This document shows, one piece after another, positions 61,040 to 64,000 of a stretch of DNA of 64,000 nt. This stretch comes from Auanema rhodensis (Eukaryota; Nematoda; Chromadorea; Rhabditida; Rhabditidae). The position numbers and the translations under genes were made by a program. Position 1 is the first letter of the stretch. Each line of letters begins with the position of its first letter. A model generated the notes under the pieces. That model had not been told where the DNA came from. It did not search any database and saw nothing but the letters and a program-made list of their open reading frames with translations. The stretch lies in contig OZ059894.1 in NCBI GenBank assembly GCA_964057225.1, positions 22,970,476-23,034,475 on the forward strand, given 5' to 3'.

Positions 61040-64000
61040 TAATACACAAATTAGTTATGATCGTTTGAAAAATGATGCATTAGTGTATGTTGAGTTTCCA
61101 TGTACACTCAATATTGCTTCCAAAAACATTTTGACAAAAATTTTTTCGAAAAATTTCAAAAGAATTTAGCAAAAAGTAGATGTTTTTAGATTCCATTTTT
61201 CAAGGCAAAGACGATAGACAATGTTATTCAACGAAAAAATTATTTCTTCAGGGTGAAAATCGAGGATATAAGTGTGAACTTATATCAGTTGATATCTCGG
61301 TGCATTTTTAAGCTAGCGCAAATCTGATCACACAGATCGACGCAGCTTAAAAATCCGCATCGAATGCACTTTACTACATTGAGAAACGCTTAATACAAAA
61401 ATTAGTTATGATCGTTTGAAAAATGATGCATTAGTGTATGTTGAGTTTCCATGTACACTCAATATTGCTTCCAAAAACATTTTGACAAAAATTTTTTCGA
61501 AAAATTTCAAAATAATTTAGCAAAAAGTAGATGTTTTTAGATTCCATTTTTCAAGGCAAAGACGATAGACAATGTTATTTAACGAAAAAATTAATTCTTT
61601 AGGGTGAAAATCGAGGATATAAGTGTGAACTTATATCAGTTGATATCTCGATGCATTTTTAAGCTAGCGCAAATCTGATCACACAGATCGACGCAGCTTA
61701 AAAATCCGCATCGAATGCACTATACTACATTGAGAAACGCTTAATACACAAATTAGTTATGATCGTTTGAAAAATGATGCATTAGTGTATGTTGAGTTTC
61801 CATGTACACTCAATATTGCTTCCAAAAACATTTTGACAAAAATTTTTTCGAAAAATTTCAAAAGAATTTAGCAAAAAGTAGATGTTTTTAGATTCCATTT
61901 TTCAAGGCAAAGACGATAGACAATGTTATTCAACGAAAAAATTATTTCTTCAGGGTGAAAATAGAGGATATAAGTGTGAACTTATATCAGTTGATATCTC
62001 GGTGCATTTTTAAGCTAGCGCAAATCTGATCACACAGATCGACGCAGCTTAAAAATCCGCATCGAATGCACTTTACTACATTGAGAAACGCTTAATACAA
62101 AAATTAGTTATGATCGTTTGAAAAATGATGCATTAGTGTATGTTGAGTTTCCATGTACACTCAATATTGCTTCCAAAAAGATTTTGACAAAAATTTTTTC
62201 GAAAAATTTCAAAATAATTTAGCAAAAAGTAGATGTTTTTAGATTCCATTTTTCAAGGCAAAGACGATGGACAATGTTATTTAACGAAAAAATTATTTCT
62301 TCAGGGTGAAAATCGAGGATATAAGTGTGAACATATATCAGTTGATATCTCGGTGCATTTTTAAGCTAGCGCAAATCTGATAACACAGATCGACGCAGCT
62401 TAAAAATCCGCATCGAATGCACTCTATTACATTGAGAAACGCTTAATACAAAAATTAGTTATGATCGTTTGAAAAATGATGCATTAGTGTATGTTGAGTT
62501 TCCATGTACACTCAATATTGCTTCCAAAAACATTTTGACAAAAATTTTTTCGAAAAATTTCAAAATAATTTAGCAAAAAGTAGATGTTTTTAGATTCCTT
62601 TTTTCAAGGCAAAGACGATGGACAATGTTATTCAACGAAAAAATTATTTCTTCAGGGTGAAAATCGAGGATATAAGTGTGAACTTATATCAGTTGATATC
62701 TCGGTGCATTTTCAAGCTAGCGCAAATCTGATAACACAGATCGACGCAGCTTAAAAATCCGCATCGAATGCACTATACTACATTGAGAAACGCTTGATAC
62801 AAAAATTAGTTATGATCGTTTGAAAAATGATGCATTAGTGTATGTTGAGTTTCCATGTACAATCAACATTGCTTCCAAAAACATTTTGACAAAAATTTTT
62901 TCGAAAAATTTCAAAATAATTTAGCAAAAAGTAGATGTTTTTAGATTCCATTTTTCAAGGCAAAGACGATAGACAATGTTATTCAACGAAAAAATTAATT
63001 CTTTAGGGTGAAAATCGAGGATATAAGTGTGAACTTATATCAGTTGATATCTCGGTGCATTTTTAAGCTAGCGCAAATCTGATCACACAGATCGACGCAG
63101 CTTAAAAATCCGCATCGAATGCACTATACTACATTGAGAAACGCTTAATACACAAATTAGTTATGATCGTTTGAAAAATGATGCATTAGTGTATGTTGAG
63201 TTTCCATGTACACTCAATATTGCTTCCAAAAACATTTTGACAAAAATTTTTTCGAAAAATTTCAAAAGAATTTAGCAAAAAGTAGATGTTTTTAGATTCC
63301 ATTTTTCAAGGCAAAGACGATAGACAATGTTATTCAACGAAAAAATTATTTCTTCAGGGTGAAAATCGAGGATATAAGTGTGAACTTATATCAGTTGATA
63401 TCTCGGTGCATTTTTAAGCTAGCGCAAATCTGATAACACAGATCGACGCAGCTTAAAAATCCGCATCGAATGCACTATACTACATTGAGAAACGCTTGAT
63501 ACAAAAATTAGTTATGACCGTTTGAAAAATGATGCATTAGTGTATGTTGAGTTTCCATGTACACTCAACATTGCTTCCAAAAACATTTTGACAAAAATTT
63601 TTTCGAAAAATTTCAAAATAATTTAGCAAAAAGTAGATGTTTTTCGATTCCTTTTTCAAGGCAAAGACGATGGACAATGTTATTCAACGAAAAAATTAGT
63701 TCTTCAGGGTGAAAATCGAGGATATAAGTGTGAACTTATATCAGTTGATATCTCGGTGCATTTTTAAGCTAGCGCAAATCTGATAACACAGATCGACGCA
63801 GCTTAAAAATCCGCATCGAATGCACTATACTACATTGAGAAACGCTTGATACAAAAATTAGTTATGACCGTTTGAAAAATGATGCATTAGTGTATGTTGA
63901 GTTTCCATGTACACTCAATATTGCTTCCAAAAACATTTTGACAAAAATTTTTTCGAGAAATTTCAAAATAATTTAGCAAAAAGTAGATGTTTTTAGATTC
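61040..64000 (+). repeat. Eighteen-unit higher-order repeat, copy 2, running off the window
   Basis: This repeats 54723-57683 unit by unit. Private changes are aaaatagagg (61963), aaaaagattttg (62180) and attagttcttc (about 63698). The last full unit (63497) and the truncated last unit (63847) share tatgaccg (c at 63518 and 63868) in place of tatgatcg, seen in no other unit. The 63497 unit also ends tatac rather than ctctac like other 350-bp units. Confidence 0.85.

Larger units (their letters stand above)
1..64000. repeat. 351-bp satellite DNA array filling the window
   Basis: The same 351-bp unit recurs from the first base to the last, and the array runs off both ends. Unit starts on the + strand fall at 1, 352, 703 and so on, and can be followed to 27024 and again from 35071 to 63847. 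The arithmetic closes exactly if ten units are 350 bp. Between them lies a block of opposite orientation. One unit counted by hand (352-702) has 111 G+C. Neighbouring units differ at a handful of recurrent positions, so the array is highly homogenised. Nothing in it resembles a mobile element, gene or RNA gene. Its role is presumably that of heterochromatic or centromere-adjacent satellite; that is inference from array form, not from a recognised family. Confidence 0.97.

Noticed and set aside
1-64000. CRISPR array
   Set aside because: The 351-bp units are adjacent with no short repeats separated by unique spacers.
1-64000. Assignment to a named satellite family or species
   Set aside because: The unit length is in the range of several insect satellites (about 350-360 bp), but I do not recognise this sequence, and length alone is not evidence.

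Overview
The whole 64 kb window is one uninterrupted tandem array of an AT-rich satellite DNA. The basic unit is 351 bp, and one unit counted by hand has 111 G+C (about 32%). There are about 182 units. I find no protein-coding gene, RNA gene, transposon, CRISPR array or unique sequence. Arrays of this size and purity are typical of pericentromeric or other constitutive heterochromatin in a eukaryote. The length class (about two nucleosomes) and the composition look animal-like, perhaps insect or nematode, but I do not recognise the family and cannot name the species.

Conventions used below: phase 1 is the first base of the window (the unit begins taatacaaaa or tgatacaaaa). M1, M2 ... M78 are the units counted from the left end. 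An 'Mn-type' unit carries the same diagnostic variants as Mn. Two subfamilies exist. 'A' has a8, t123, g177, c190, c210 and a290. 'B' has c8, g123, a177, t190, t210 and c290. Mixtures are common.

Layout. 1-8423: A-type units on the + strand (M1-M24), with small dimer and 9-unit duplications. 8424-27193: mainly B-type units, with nested 3-, 9- and 14-unit duplications. 27192-34921: a block of exactly 22 units plus 8 bp in the opposite orientation, made of A-type units. 34922-35871: a short + strand spacer. 35772-46300: + strand A-type units that repeat the order seen at the left end. 46301-64000: B-rich units again, including three head-to-tail copies of a 2,456-bp seven-unit higher-order repeat (45249-52616) and an 18-unit repeat (54723-57683 and 61040-64000).

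The most striking structure is the inverted block. Read on the minus strand from 34921 leftward, its units follow the order M1-M8, M14, M15 ... M18, M19, M20, M21. That is the order read rightward from 35871. The two form a palindrome-like inverted duplication with a spacer of about 950 bp. Two shared peculiarities show that the block is closer to the right-hand array than to the left-hand one. The right junction lies on a 10-bp sequence present on both strands of the unit. The left junction joins a B-type + strand unit directly to A-type minus-strand units.

Each unit also carries three short inverted repeats (phases 48-75, 226-247, 265-315). In one variant class the second has become a perfect 22-bp palindrome. 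Unit length is almost invariant: the only length change I detect in the window is one single-base deletion class, present in ten units. All comparisons were made by eye; I give no percent identities because I could not compute them.
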